Source of the DNA: Bacteroidota bacterium
GTDB lineage: Bacteria > Bacteroidota > Bacteroidia > M30B66
Reading direction: 5' to 3'
Assembly (NCBI GenBank): GCA_027483445.1
Contig: JAIXUS010000028.1
Span: forward strand, 21,826 to 85,825
Length of the DNA: 64,000 nt
This document shows positions 43,064 through 52,117 of this stretch, piece by piece. Position 1 is the stretch's first letter; every line of letters begins with the position of its first letter. Position numbers and translations under genes: made by a program. The notes beneath the pieces were generated by a model, which did not search any database, was not told the DNA's origin, and worked only from the letters and a program-made list of their open reading frames with translations.

Positions 43064-43073
43064 TATCAATAAT

Positions 43074-45689
43074 TTAAATCGAAAAATAAGCCTTCGCCTT
43101 TTCCAATGCACTTGGGATTCCCGAAGGGTTACTTCCACCGGCCGTTGCATAAAACGCTTGTCCCCCGCCCCCACCTTGAATTTCTTTTGCCAACTCGCGA
43201 ACAATATTCCCGGCATTTTTTCCGGATGCCACAGCTTCATCGCCTAATGCTACGGTGAGCATGGGCTTGCCGGAAGCAAAATGTCCGAGAACCAAAAAGA
43301 GTGCTGGGTATTTGTTTTTTAGCTCGAAAGCGATTGTCTTCACCATTTCAGGGGCATCGAGATCCACTTCGGCTACAATTTGTTGGAGGTCACCACGACT
43401 TTCAATCGACAGTTCCAATTCCTTGCGCAAATCCTTGGCCTTTTCTTTTTGCAGGCTTTCAAGCTTTTTCTCAAGCGCTTGCTTTTCTTCCTGAAGCTGA
43501 GCAATTCCCTTTATCGGGTCTTTGCTCCCTTTCAGCATTTCGCGAATTTGTCCTATGAGTCGGCGATCTTCCATCAACAACTCTTCGGCAACATCGCCAC
43601 TTACAGCCTCAATCCTACGAATTCCGGCGGCAACAGCACTTTCCGAAACAATCCTCAAATAACCAATGCTGCCAGTGGCTTCAACATGCGTTCCTCCACA
43701 CAATTCGATTGAATAGTTTCGATCGAAGGCTACAACACGCACAGTATCGGCATATTTCTCACCAAAAAGCGCCATTGCACCGGCCTTTTTCGCCTCCTCA
43801 AGTCCCATGATTCGGGTTTCACGGTTAATGTTTTCGCGAATTCGGGTGTTTACAATGTGTTCGATCCGACTCAACTCTTCATCCGTAACCTTTTGAAAAT
43901 GAGAAAAGTCGAAGCGAAGATGCTTTTCATTTACCAGCGATCCTTTTTGCTCCACATGTGTGCCTAAAACCTGACGTAACGCGGCATGCAACAAATGTGT
44001 CGCACTGTGATTCCGCATGATGTCCATCCGGCGTTCGGCATCCACTTTGGCCTGAAACACCAGTTTTAAATTCGAAGGCAGCTTTTCGGTAAAATGCACG
44101 ATTACACCATGTTCCTTGCGTGTATCAAGAATTGTAACGCGTTCAGTACCCGACTCGATCACACCGGTATCACCCACCTGACCGCCGCTTTCGGCATAAA
44201 AAGGTGTGGCGTTAAACACCAACTGGTACTGTTTCTTTCCTTTGGTATTCACTTCGCGGTACCGAACGATACGCACGTTTGCTTCGGTAAAGTCGTAACC
44301 GATGAATTCCTGCTCATCGTCATCCAACAATTCCACCCAATCGCCTGCTTCTACAGCTGAAGCCGCTCTTGAACGCGCCTTTTGGGCTTGAAGGTTGTTT
44401 TGATAACCATCCATGTCAACAGCCAATCCTAACTCTCTGGCCATTAGCTGCGTAAGGTCGATTGGAAATCCATAGGTATCAAACAATTCAAAGGCAAAAT
44501 CTCCACCAATGGTCTGAGTACCCTTTAGCCCTTTCACATGATCGTTAAATCGTTGTATACCAGTGGCTAGTGTTCTGAGGAAGCTGTTCTCTTCTTCCTG
44601 AATCACCTTTTCAATAAGTTGTTGTTGAGCCAAAAGCTCCGGGAATGCTTGTCCCATCTGCGAAGCCAACACCGGAACCATCCTGCATAAAAACGGTTCC
44701 TGCACTTGTAAAAAGGTGTACGCATAGCGAACGGCTCGGCGCAAAATGCGTCGGATTACATAGCCCGCCTTGTTGTTTGAGGGCAGCTGCCCATCTGCAA
44801 TGGCAAAGGCAATGGTTCTAATATGATCCGACATCACGCGCATGGCGATATCGGTTTTTTCATCGTTCCCGTATCGAAACCCTGAGTGCTGCTCGATGAA
44901 CTGAATTAAAGGCTGGAATACATCGGTATCGTAGTTCGACTTCTTCCCTTGAAGTGCCATGCACAAGCGTTCAAAGCCCATTCCCGTATCAACGTGCTGA
45001 GCCGGAAGTTTTTCAAGGCTGCCATCCGCCTTGCGGTTGAATTCCATGAACACATTGTTCCAGATTTCAATTACCTGTGGATGTGACTCATTTACAAGAC
45101 TTTTCCCATCTACCTTTAGCCTTTCTGCTTCATCACGAAGGTCGACATGGATTTCGGAACAAGGGCCACAAGGACCGGTGTCGCCCATTTCCCAGAAGTT
45201 ATCCTTTTTATTTCCGCGCAGTATCCGGTCTTCGGCAATCCATTGTTTCCAATAGTCGTAAGCATCCTGGTCGAAAGGCAGGTTTTCCGATGCATCACCT
45301 TCGAAAACAGTAACATACAAGCGATTTTTATCGAGCTTATACACTTCGGTGAGCAGTTCCCAGGCCCAGGCGATGGCTTCCTTCTTGAAATAATCGCCAA
45401 AGCTCCAATTACCAAGCATTTCGAACATGGTATGGTGATAAGTATCGACACCCACTTCTTCGAGGTCGTTGTGCTTTCCGGAAACACGAAGGCATTTTTG
45501 GGTATCCGCTACGCGGGGATACTTAACCGGGGCATTGCCCAGAAAAATGTCTTTAAACTGATTCATACCGGCATTGGTAAACATCAATGTAGGGTCGTTT
45601 TTGATGACCATTGGCGCGGAAGGAACAATTTGATGGCCTTTTGAGGCGAAAAAGTCGAGGAATGTCTGCCGTATTTGCTGGGCGTTCAT
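43074..45689 (-). CDS. alaS: Alanyl-tRNA synthetase
   Basis: Charges tRNA(Ala) in the cytoplasm. The full 871-residue length is present. The class II core begins [21 protein letters not shown], with [45 protein letters not shown] and [12 protein letters not shown]. The editing domain carries the zinc-like motif [11 protein letters not shown] and [17 protein letters not shown]. The C-terminal domain ends [13 protein letters not shown], the C-Ala glycine-rich end. It leads a three-gene transcript with a secreted hydrolase and a helicase, and is divergent from the M23 gene. A TACCTTTG element on the minus strand lies 40 bp upstream. Confidence 0.97.
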   Translation of the reverse strand: MNAQQIRQTFLDFFASKGHQIVPSAPMVIKNDPTLMFTNAGMNQFKDIFLGNAPVKYPRVADTQKCLRVSGKHNDLEEVGVDTYHHTMFEMLGNWSFGDYFKKEAIAWAWELLTEVYKLDKNRLYVTVFEGDASENLPFDQDAYDYWKQWIAEDRILRGNKKDNFWEMGDTGPCGPCSEIHVDLRDEAERLKVDGKSLVNESHPQVIEIWNNVFMEFNRKADGSLEKLPAQHVDTGMGFERLCMALQGKKSNYDTDVFQPLIQFIEQHSGFRYGNDEKTDIAMRVMSDHIRTIAFAIADGQLPSNNKAGYVIRRILRRAVRYAYTFLQVQEPFLCRMVPVLASQMGQAFPELLAQQQLIEKVIQEEENSFLRTLATGIQRFNDHVKGLKGTQTIGGDFAFELFDTYGFPIDLTQLMARELGLAVDMDGYQNNLQAQKARSRAASAVEAGDWVELLDDDEQEFIGYDFTEANVRIVRYREVNTKGKKQYQLVFNATPFYAESGGQVGDTGVIESGTERVTILDTRKEHGVIVHFTEKLPSNLKLVFQAKVDAERRMDIMRNHSATHLLHAALRQVLGTHVEQKGSLVNEKHLRFDFSHFQKVTDEELSRIEHIVNTRIRENINRETRIMGLEEAKKAGAMALFGEKYADTVRVVAFDRNYSIELCGGTHVEATGSIGYLRIVSESAVAAGIRRIEAVSGDVAEELLMEDRRLIGQIREMLKGSKDPIKGIAQLQEEKQALEKKLESLQKEKAKDLRKELELSIESRGDLQQIVAEVDLDAPEMVKTIAFELKNKYPALFLVLGHFASGKPMLTVALGDEAVASGKNAGNIVRELAKEIQGGGGGQAFYATAGGSNPSGIPSALEKAKAYFSI

Positions 45690-45727
45690 TGGTGTTTAAC
45701 GAATTTTAAGATTTCAGGAAAGTCGCG

Positions 45728-45735
45728 CAAAGGTA
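45728..45735 (-). promoter_or_regulatory. Bacteroidota -7 element for alaS operon
   Basis: CAAAGGTA on the plus strand reads TACCTTTG on the minus strand, an exact TAnnTTTG match, with a TTTG 14 bases further upstream (45750-45753). It lies 38 bases before the alaS ATG. Confidence 0.55.
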
Positions 45736-45809
45736 ACAATTCAGCCCTCCAAATGCGTAAGATTGCATTGAGGTGTTGCTTAAATTGGCTACTCTTTGAG
45801 ATGGCCTGT

Positions 45810-45817
45810 TAATTTTG
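45810..45817 (+). promoter_or_regulatory. Bacteroidota -7 element for the M23 peptidase gene
   Basis: TAATTTTG fits TAnnTTTG; TTG at 45785-45787 is a plausible -33 element 22 bases upstream. The expected transcription start, near 45824, lies downstream of the open-frame start at 45815 and so favours the TTG at 45839 as the initiation codon. Confidence 0.55.
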
Positions 45818-45838
45818 CCCATCCAAAATCGTTCAGCC

Positions 45839-46807
45839 TTGAAGGTAAAATATCAGTTTAACACCAAATCGCTCAGCTACGAGCGCGTGAAGCCAAGTCG
45901 CAAGGAGCTTCTCATGCGCTTTCTTTCCTTTGCGGGAACGGGTTTGGTGTTTGCCGCTCTGGGCGTGCTGATTGCTTATAATACACTCGATTCTCCGAAA
46001 GAAAAACAATTGGAGCGTGAGGTGGAAGCCATGCGTTTGGAATACGACATTCTAAACAAGCGCTTGAGGATGATGAACATGGTGTTGGAGGATTTGCAAG
46101 ATCGCGACAACAACATTTATCGCGTAATTTTTGAGGCGGATCCTGTACCTGATGAAGTACGAAAGGCCGGTTTCGGCGGTGTGAATCGGTACGAGAAGTA
46201 TCGGGCGTTTCACAATAAGGACTTATTGACCGAAACCGCGCGCCGGAGCGATATTCTGGCCAAGCAGATGGTCGTTCAGAGTAAATCATATGATGAGATT
46301 TTATCGATGATTAAAAACAAAGCCGCCATGATGGCTTGTATACCGGCCATTCAGCCCGTGAACAACAAGGATTTAAAGCGGATGGCTTCGGGATTTGGGT
46401 ATCGCACCGACCCTATTTACAAAACCACGAAGTTTCATGCGGGAATGGACTTTGCGGCTTCGGTTGGCACCGAGATTTATGCGACGGGTGATGGTGTGGT
46501 GATGCGCGCCGATGCCGATGCTTCCGGCTACGGAAATCATGTGCGCATTAACCATGGCTACGGATATATGACCCTTTATGCCCACATGAGCAAGATTTCT
46601 GTTCGGCCCGGGCAAAAGGTAAAGCGAGGCGATGTGATTGGTTTTGTGGGCAATACCGGTAAATCGGTGGGGCCGCATTTGCATTATGAGGTTCACAAGA
46701 ACGGGCAGCCTATCAACCCCGTGAATTTCTACTACAACGATCTCACGCCTGAGGAGTATGCCCGAATGATTGAGCTTTCGGCTACAGAGAATCAGGCATT
46801 TGACTAA
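45839..46807 (+). CDS. M23 family metallopeptidase (murein endopeptidase)
   Basis: LytM-type zinc endopeptidase of about 322 residues expected to cleave peptide cross-links of peptidoglycan in the periplasm. A basic N-terminus (MKVKYQFNTKSLSYERVK) precedes one transmembrane anchor (RFLSFAGTGLVFAALGVLIAY), then a coiled coil (KEKQLEREVEAMRLEYDILNKRLRMM). The catalytic domain has the metal ligands His200 and Asp204 (FHAGMDFA), the VRINHGYGYMTLYAHMS motif and the final HLHYEVH (His280/282). The TTG at 45839 is preferred as the start because the conserved family N-terminus begins there and the promoter excludes an earlier codon. Confidence 0.92.
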   Translation: MKVKYQFNTKSLSYERVKPSRKELLMRFLSFAGTGLVFAALGVLIAYNTLDSPKEKQLEREVEAMRLEYDILNKRLRMMNMVLEDLQDRDNNIYRVIFEADPVPDEVRKAGFGGVNRYEKYRAFHNKDLLTETARRSDILAKQMVVQSKSYDEILSMIKNKAAMMACIPAIQPVNNKDLKRMASGFGYRTDPIYKTTKFHAGMDFAASVGTEIYATGDGVVMRADADASGYGNHVRINHGYGYMTLYAHMSKISVRPGQKVKRGDVIGFVGNTGKSVGPHLHYEVHKNGQPINPVNFYYNDLTPEEYARMIELSATENQAFD

Positions 46808-46808
46808 A

Positions 46809-47183
46809 TCAAGCGCGTTCATCAAATCCATGAATTGGATGAATTTCGCGATTAATCAATCCCCGAAGCTGACGCATTTCTTCCTGAATTCGTCCATACT
46901 CCTGCTCCTCTACATAGCCCATATACATTGAGCAATCCAGCAAAAACTCAGTCTCGCTCAGGTGGTAGCGTGCCAACCGAAGCATGTCGTATTGGTTGTA
47001 CGATGCCAAATCGAAACTATCGGCAAGACCATGTCCGACCCTAACAGCCGCATGGAGCAGCCGGGAGCTCAACCCTTCATCGCGCTGTTTAGCTTGAGGT
47101 GGAAACTGTTTGATTATCCGATGAATGGATATACTCAAATCCAAAGCTCGGTGCCAGGCTGGCGAATCGCGTAAGGCAATCAT
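46809..47183 (-). CDS. Four-helix-bundle protein (23S rRNA-intervening-sequence type family)
   Basis: A 124-residue all-helical protein of the widespread four-helix-bundle family named after 23S rRNA intervening-sequence proteins. Visible signature regions are DSPAWHRALDLSISIHRIIKQFP (helix 1), EGLSSRLLHAAVRVGHGLADSF (helix 2, in place of the common RRAAVSIPSNIAEG), LARYHLSETEFLLDCSMYMGY (helix 3) and a last helix with EEMRQLRGLIN. Function is unknown. The start at 47183 fits homologues; a TTG at 47222 gives a longer frame. The TATAAACG repeat copy lies just upstream at 47234-47265. It converges on the M23 gene with only one base between stop codons. Confidence 0.82.
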   Translation of the reverse strand: MIALRDSPAWHRALDLSISIHRIIKQFPPQAKQRDEGLSSRLLHAAVRVGHGLADSFDLASYNQYDMLRLARYHLSETEFLLDCSMYMGYVEEQEYGRIQEEMRQLRGLINREIHPIHGFDERA

Positions 47184-47233
47184 GGGAATATTTTTTCCCA
47201 AAAATGAAACCTCAGGATTCAACTAGTCGGTTA

Positions 47234-47265
47234 TTAAACGCTTATAAACGTTTATAAACGTTTAA
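47234..47265. repeat. Three 10-bp-phased TATAAACG units, copy B
   Basis: Three AAACG units repeat at 10-bp steps (TTAAACG from 47234, then TATAAACG at 47243 and 47253), ending TTTAA. It is nearly the same sequence as at 37902-37933. It lies between the four-helix-bundle gene start and the 3' end of mqnB. Confidence 0.75.
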
Positions 47266-47284
47266 TCATCTAATTCATAGAATT

Positions 47285-47941
47285 TCAAGGATTTACAAAA
47301 ACAGAGTGCAGGAATTGATTCAAGTTTCGAATGGCCAAAGGGATATCCCATTTCGATTTGTCTCTGACTTCCACATAGTTAGATATTGCCCTTAGCTGTA
47401 TAGCCGGAACACCCATCCGCGCAGCGGCATACAAAATTGCAGCACCTTCCATACTTTCAACGCTGGCCGTGTGATCGATGGCTTTTAGCTTTTTAATGCC
47501 GGCTTCATCACCATGAACAGTTTGGACGGTAATGCCCTTAACACTTCGAATAGGTTGGTTTTGAAGGGGTAATGGCAAAAGTGAGGCTTTCAATTTTCCG
47601 CCTTGAAATGGAAATTCATCTGCCGAAATCAGCCCCATTTCGAACGCCGAAATAAAGCCTTGAGGACTGTCGGCTCCAAAGCCATAAAAACTGTCTTCAT
47701 TAACCCAAACAAGCTCACCAGGCATTAATGTTTTGTCGATGGCACCGGCTATTCCGGCATTTAGCACGAGGTCGGGCCTTATGCGACTAAGTGTTAACCC
47801 CAGGTTTAATGCCGCGGGAACCATTCCTACTCCACAAATGCAGATTTGAATTTCCCATGGAACGGCCGGTTCAAAACGTTCAATTAACTCGCTAAATATC
47901 TGAATTTCAGCTTCAGTGGCGCTTACCAATAACACCTTCAT
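47285..47941 (-). CDS. mqnB: Futalosine hydrolase
   Basis: Nucleosidase-family hydrolase that removes hypoxanthine from futalosine, upstream of MqnC in menaquinone synthesis. The 218 residues begin KVLLVSATEAEI, a phosphorylase-superfamily N-terminus, with ICGVGMVPAALNLGLTLSRIRPDLVLNAGIAGAI, and the nucleosidase motif SVESMEGAAILYAAARMGVPAIQLRAISNYVEVRDKSKW near the C-terminus. The combination VEVRDKSKWDIPLAI is typical of MqnB over MTA/SAH nucleosidase. With mqnC at 26.8-27.9 kb this organism has at least two genes of the futalosine pathway. Length is normal. Confidence 0.93.
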   Translation of the reverse strand: MKVLLVSATEAEIQIFSELIERFEPAVPWEIQICICGVGMVPAALNLGLTLSRIRPDLVLNAGIAGAIDKTLMPGELVWVNEDSFYGFGADSPQGFISAFEMGLISADEFPFQGGKLKASLLPLPLQNQPIRSVKGITVQTVHGDEAGIKKLKAIDHTASVESMEGAAILYAAARMGVPAIQLRAISNYVEVRDKSKWDIPLAIRNLNQFLHSVFVNP

Positions 47942-48100
47942 GGGACGAAGTTACAACAGCTTACCGACAATCATACCTTAATGAGGATGAACCAAACGTT
48001 GGTATTTGCCACGCGGCGTTATTTTTAATCATGGAATTCAGCAATCTTTTGCATATTGGGCAGAATTCTACACTAATTTCGCAAACGCTGAATCAATCCT

Positions 48101-49210
48101 ATGTTTGAGACCAATCTTAACCGCATACAATGGGCATTTCGCATCATGTTGCTGGGTATTCTGGGTACTTTGCTTCTTTCAAGTAAGGTGTGGATGACTG
48201 AACGGAACTTCCCTATCATTCCCATATTTGAAGGTATTCCGTCGATGCCTCCTCCACTCGACTATATATTGTACAGTGTTCTTATTGTATTGGCTATTTA
48301 TCAAATTATTTATCTCGAGAATAGAAATACGAAAATTGCATTGGTTGCCCTATTTGCCTTCTTAATGGCCGGCGATCAAATGCGATGGCAGCCATACAAC
48401 ATGCATTATTTGCTCATGTTGATTGGCTTATTGTTTTATCCATTGCAATCGGATAAACTCCTGCAGGTATTCAGATTAATGATTGTTACATTCTTTTTAT
48501 GGAGTGGAATACAAGAGCTCAACTCCGTGTTTTTTGAATCAATATTTCCTTGGATGGCAGGACCTTTAGCGGAGAAGTTCCCATCTGCATTTGAAGAATA
48601 TGTGCTGGGAGCAGGTTATATTTTCCCTTGGTTGAATCTGGCAACCGGTTTTGGATTGCTATTTTCGGTTACCAGAAATTATGCGGTCTACCTTGGAATC
48701 GCAATTCAACTCTTTCTGTTTTACGCATTAAGTCCTCTTGGAAACGACTGGAATGCCGCCATTTTACCATATAATGCCGCATTAGCCGCTTTTACTTTTG
48801 TGTTGTTTTTTGATGCACAATTAAATATCAAATCTATTTTTTGGGATAAATTTCCTTACCACATCGGGGTTTTGGTTGTTTATACCATTATTCCGGTATT
48901 GAGCTTTTTTGGTCTTTATGACCGAATGCAAAGTTTCAACACATACTCAGGAAAGGCTTATTACGCGAAAATTTACGTCACGGAACAATTAGCCGAACGA
49001 CTTCCAGATGGTATCAAACGCTACGTATTTCGACCACCTGTCTCGAAACCATTCATTGAAACTACTTATTGGTCGATGGACGCTTTGAAAGTTTCACCGT
49101 ATTCTGAAAAAAGAATTTACAAATCGTTGCACAACTACATCTGCCGCTTTGCAGAAGGCGATTGCCCTGCTGAGTTGGAAATTTACACCTATGAAGATGT
49201 TGCGCGCTAA
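48101..49210 (+). CDS. Polytopic membrane protein, unknown (HTTM/DoxX-like architecture)
   Basis: A 369-residue membrane protein with about nine hydrophobic segments in residues 10-265 (for example FRIMLLGILGTLLLSS, YILYSVLIVLAIYQIIYL, VALFAFLMAGDQMRW, LMLIGLLFYPLQ, LMIVTFFLWSGIQEL, WLNLATGFGLLF, AVYLGIAIQLFLFYAL, AALAAFTFVLFF and LVVYTIIPVLSFFGLY) and a soluble C-terminal tail of ~95 residues. The repeated aromatic/His-poor helices resemble the HTTM/vitamin-K-carboxylase-like membrane fold used by several Bacteroidota families, but no catalytic motif is visible. Its 3' end overlaps the DUF5916 gene by 20 bases, implying shared transcription. Confidence 0.7.
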   Translation: MFETNLNRIQWAFRIMLLGILGTLLLSSKVWMTERNFPIIPIFEGIPSMPPPLDYILYSVLIVLAIYQIIYLENRNTKIALVALFAFLMAGDQMRWQPYNMHYLLMLIGLLFYPLQSDKLLQVFRLMIVTFFLWSGIQELNSVFFESIFPWMAGPLAEKFPSAFEEYVLGAGYIFPWLNLATGFGLLFSVTRNYAVYLGIAIQLFLFYALSPLGNDWNAAILPYNAALAAFTFVLFFDAQLNIKSIFWDKFPYHIGVLVVYTIIPVLSFFGLYDRMQSFNTYSGKAYYAKIYVTEQLAERLPDGIKRYVFRPPVSKPFIETTYWSMDALKVSPYSEKRIYKSLHNYICRFAEGDCPAELEIYTYEDVAR

Positions 49211-51395
49211 TTTCCTAGCGTTGTTGATGTTATTAGGAATATGTGCTTCGGGTTTTTCAGCCGAGTTTCTTCGTCCTAACCTAAATATTAAGAAATCCTC
49301 AAGCCCGGTAAAACTGGATGGAAAAATTGATGACTTAAGTTGGCAAGAAGCTCAAATTGCGGGTGATTTCATTCAGCAATTTCCCCATGACAGCAGCCGC
49401 TCCCAAACCCGTACACAGGTTCGAATGACCTACGATGGGCAATTTCTTTACATTCTGGCCGAATGCTTTAACCGTGTTGAAAACCAAGAATATGTGGTGC
49501 GTTCCCTGAAACGCGATTTCGATGAAAATCTGAATGATGCTTTTCAGATTATGCTCGACCCTTTCGACGACGAATACAATGGATTTACGTTTATGGTGAG
49601 CCCTTTCAATGTTCAAGGCGAAGGATTACTCACCAATGGCGGAACTTATGGTCAATCGAGAAATTGGGACAATCGGTGGTTTTCTTCCGTAGAGAGGCTT
49701 TCAGACCGCTGGGTGGCCGAAATTGCCATCCCATTTAAAACATTACGCTTTAATCCCAAAAATGCACGTTGGGGAGTGAACTTTGCTCGCTACGACTGGC
49801 AGAATAGCGAGGTTTCTTGCTGGAGTCCAATACCTAGAAATTTCAGCTTAACCTCTTTGGCATTCACCGGAAAGTTAATGTGGGATGCCCCACCGAAAAA
49901 AACAGGGCTAAACGTCTCGGTGATTCCATACGGAATTACTGAATTAAATCAGGATTACACTACAAACCAGGGCTTACAAAGCCGTTTTGATGCCGGAATG
50001 GATGCTAAACTGGCCGTTTCGTCATCATTGAATCTAGATTTAACCGTAAATCCGGATTTTTCGCAAGCCGATGTCGATCGACAAGTCACCAATCTTACCC
50101 GTTTCAGCATCTATTTCCCCGAACAACGCCAATTTTTTCTCGAGAACAGCGATCTATTCGGACAGTTTGGGTTTAGTAAAATCAGACCATTCTTCTCCCG
50201 ACAAGTTGGCTTAAGAAACGGAAGACGCGTTCCGATTCTATTTGGGGCTCGATTAAGTGGAAAGGTAAACCGAAACTGGAGAGTTGGTCTGCTGAATATC
50301 ACCACGGCAGCCGACAGTCTGAGTGGAACAGGACGGGAAAACTTTACGGTGGCTACCTTTCAGCGGCAATTTAAAGGACGTTCGAATATTGGTGGAATTC
50401 TGGTGAATCGTCAGGATCTGGAAAACCCTTCCAATTTCAATCGTGTAGCGGGTATTGACTATAAGCTGGCGAGTAAGAATGGACGTTGGAACGGAATTTT
50501 CTTTTTTCACCGAAGTTTTCAGCCCGGCGGTTCAAAAGCCGAAGATTACGCCCACGCCTCCTTTCTCCGTTACGACGATGCCAATTGGAGCTTCATGTGG
50601 AATCATGAGTATGTGGGTAAAAATTATTTGGCCACAACGGGCTTTGTTCCTCGCCAGGAGATTTTCGATGGCGCCCAAAATATTACCCGACGGTTAACCT
50701 ACTGGCGAGTTGAGCCCGAAATTCAATACCGGTGGTACCCGGGAGGAAAGATAAGTATGGTTGAGCATGGACTGTATGCTTCGGTGTACACCGATTCTGT
50801 GTTTGATCCAAACGAAGGCATTTACAATTTTAACACGCAGGTTAATTTTAAAAACACCTCCTTTTTTGGCATCAACCTAAACCACAACCAAACGCGGTTG
50901 ATGTTCCCAATCGATATCACATTAACCGGTCAATCGCTACTTCCTGTAGGAAACTACCTCTACAACGATTTTTCGATTTATGCCCGCAGCGACGTTCGCC
51001 GAAAAATCACCACAACCACAACAGCCTCATACGGCGATTTCTACACCGGACAAAAATTCTCACTCAATTCGAGCCTTCAATTTCGCATTCCACCTTATGG
51101 CTTAATTGGAATAAACTACACCCTCGATGACTTAAGGCTTAGCCAAAGTCAACAAATAGTGCTTAATCTTATTGGTCCTCAACTGGACTTCAGCTTTAGC
51201 CGAAGTTTGTTTTTCAGTGCCATTGCGCAGTACAATGATCAGGCGAAAAACATGAACGTATTTGCACGATTGCAATGGCGTTTTTTACCGATGAGTGATG
51301 TTTTTCTGGTGTACACCGACAATTATCAAACCCCCGATTTAACTAGAAAGAACAGAGCTCTAGTATTTAAAGTGGTTTGGTGGTTTACAGCCTGA
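49191..51395 (+). CDS. DUF5916 outer-membrane-type protein with CBM9-like N-domain
   Basis: A 734-residue envelope protein. A signal peptide (LRANFLALLMLLGICASGFSAE) is followed by a carbohydrate-binding family 9-like domain, residues ~25-225 (SSSPVKLDGKIDDLSWQEAQ, QVRMTYDGQFLYILAECF, WFSSVERLSDRWVAEIAIPFKTLRF). The rest is DUF5916: long alternating beta strands such as GLNVSVIPYGITELNQDY, NLDLTVNPDFSQADVDRQVTNLTRFSIYFPEQRQFFLENSDLFGQF and a final block WWFTA that looks like an outer-membrane barrel closing strand. Function unproven; often linked with sugar or peptide handling. ATGs at 49191 and 49197 are both possible. It follows the polytopic gene with a 20-base overlap. Confidence 0.85.
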   Translation: MKMLRANFLALLMLLGICASGFSAEFLRPNLNIKKSSSPVKLDGKIDDLSWQEAQIAGDFIQQFPHDSSRSQTRTQVRMTYDGQFLYILAECFNRVENQEYVVRSLKRDFDENLNDAFQIMLDPFDDEYNGFTFMVSPFNVQGEGLLTNGGTYGQSRNWDNRWFSSVERLSDRWVAEIAIPFKTLRFNPKNARWGVNFARYDWQNSEVSCWSPIPRNFSLTSLAFTGKLMWDAPPKKTGLNVSVIPYGITELNQDYTTNQGLQSRFDAGMDAKLAVSSSLNLDLTVNPDFSQADVDRQVTNLTRFSIYFPEQRQFFLENSDLFGQFGFSKIRPFFSRQVGLRNGRRVPILFGARLSGKVNRNWRVGLLNITTAADSLSGTGRENFTVATFQRQFKGRSNIGGILVNRQDLENPSNFNRVAGIDYKLASKNGRWNGIFFFHRSFQPGGSKAEDYAHASFLRYDDANWSFMWNHEYVGKNYLATTGFVPRQEIFDGAQNITRRLTYWRVEPEIQYRWYPGGKISMVEHGLYASVYTDSVFDPNEGIYNFNTQVNFKNTSFFGINLNHNQTRLMFPIDITLTGQSLLPVGNYLYNDFSIYARSDVRRKITTTTTASYGDFYTGQKFSLNSSLQFRIPPYGLIGINYTLDDLRLSQSQQIVLNLIGPQLDFSFSRSLFFSAIAQYNDQAKNMNVFARLQWRFLPMSDVFLVYTDNYQTPDLTRKNRALVFKVVWWFTA

Positions 51396-51473
51396 AATTC
51401 TTATTAAAAAGTGATAACAATCATTTTTTAGATGGATGTCAAACATGTACATTTACAGTAATCATTATTCGCC

Positions 51474-51878
51474 ATGGAAATCCACATCAACTCCAGCACC
51501 CGCATTGCAGAACTGCAAAATGCCTTCAGAACTGAATTTCCCCATCTCAAATTGGGCTTCTTTGAAGACCGAAACCACGACAAAAGGCTAACTGCTGACG
51601 AGTTGCTAAAGGATGAGCGCACAACGCTCAACTCAATTAAAGGAGCACTTTCAACCGGAAGTTTGCTCATTGAGGGAAATATGACGGTGGAAGAACTGGA
51701 ATTTGGATTTTTAAAACAATTCAACCTGTATGTTCAGGTTTTTCGCAAATCTGGTAGTAATTGGTTGGCTACTTCATCGACCGATGAGTGGACGTTAAAC
51801 GAGCAAGAATTGCGCGGACGAGAAATGAGCAGTCCGGTGGAAGCCGACGAACCTGAGGATTATCAGGAGCACGAATAG
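51474..51878 (+). CDS. Conserved Bacteroidota hypothetical protein
   Basis: A 134-residue cytoplasmic-looking protein with no signal or membrane segment. It begins MEIHINSSTRIAELQNAFRTEFPHLKLGFF, and includes the segments VEELEFGFLKQFNLYVQVFRKSGSNWLATSSTDEWTLNEQ, then an acidic tail (SSPVEADEPEDYQEHE). This pattern recurs in Bacteroidota proteins of similar length (recalled, not searched) and resembles a ubiquitin-like alpha/beta fold, with no function known to me. It lies alone between the DUF5916 gene and dnaE. TACATTTA near 51448 is one base from the promoter consensus. Confidence 0.7.
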   Translation: MEIHINSSTRIAELQNAFRTEFPHLKLGFFEDRNHDKRLTADELLKDERTTLNSIKGALSTGSLLIEGNMTVEELEFGFLKQFNLYVQVFRKSGSNWLATSSTDEWTLNEQELRGREMSSPVEADEPEDYQEHE

Positions 51879-52100
51879 TTTTTTTTTTCATAGGAAACAG
51901 CGGTAATTCGGTTCAGGCATTCTTCAGCCTGAAGCGACACTTGATTTTCAAGTTGTTAAGGGTTTTGCCGCGCTGTGTTTGAGCATTAAAATTCTGCTCA
52001 AAAAAACAATAGGTGCTTGTTCACATTTTTTGAACATCGGTTCTTCAAAACCTTTGAATAAGTTCCGGCTACTTGCCCTCCGAATGGCTGCATAAGCCGT

Positions 52101-52108
52101 TAATTTTG
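52101..52108 (+). promoter_or_regulatory. Bacteroidota -7 element upstream of dnaE
   Basis: TAATTTTG matches TAnnTTTG exactly and lies only 10 bases before the ATG at 52118. The leader would therefore be extremely short and the upstream in-frame codon at 52073 cannot be transcribed from it. Confidence 0.5.
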
Positions 52109-52117
52109 GGCTTCGCC

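Noticed and set aside
48006..48197. 63-residue frame overlapping the polytopic gene start
   Set aside because: Overlaps the real start in another frame and has no sensible protein character.
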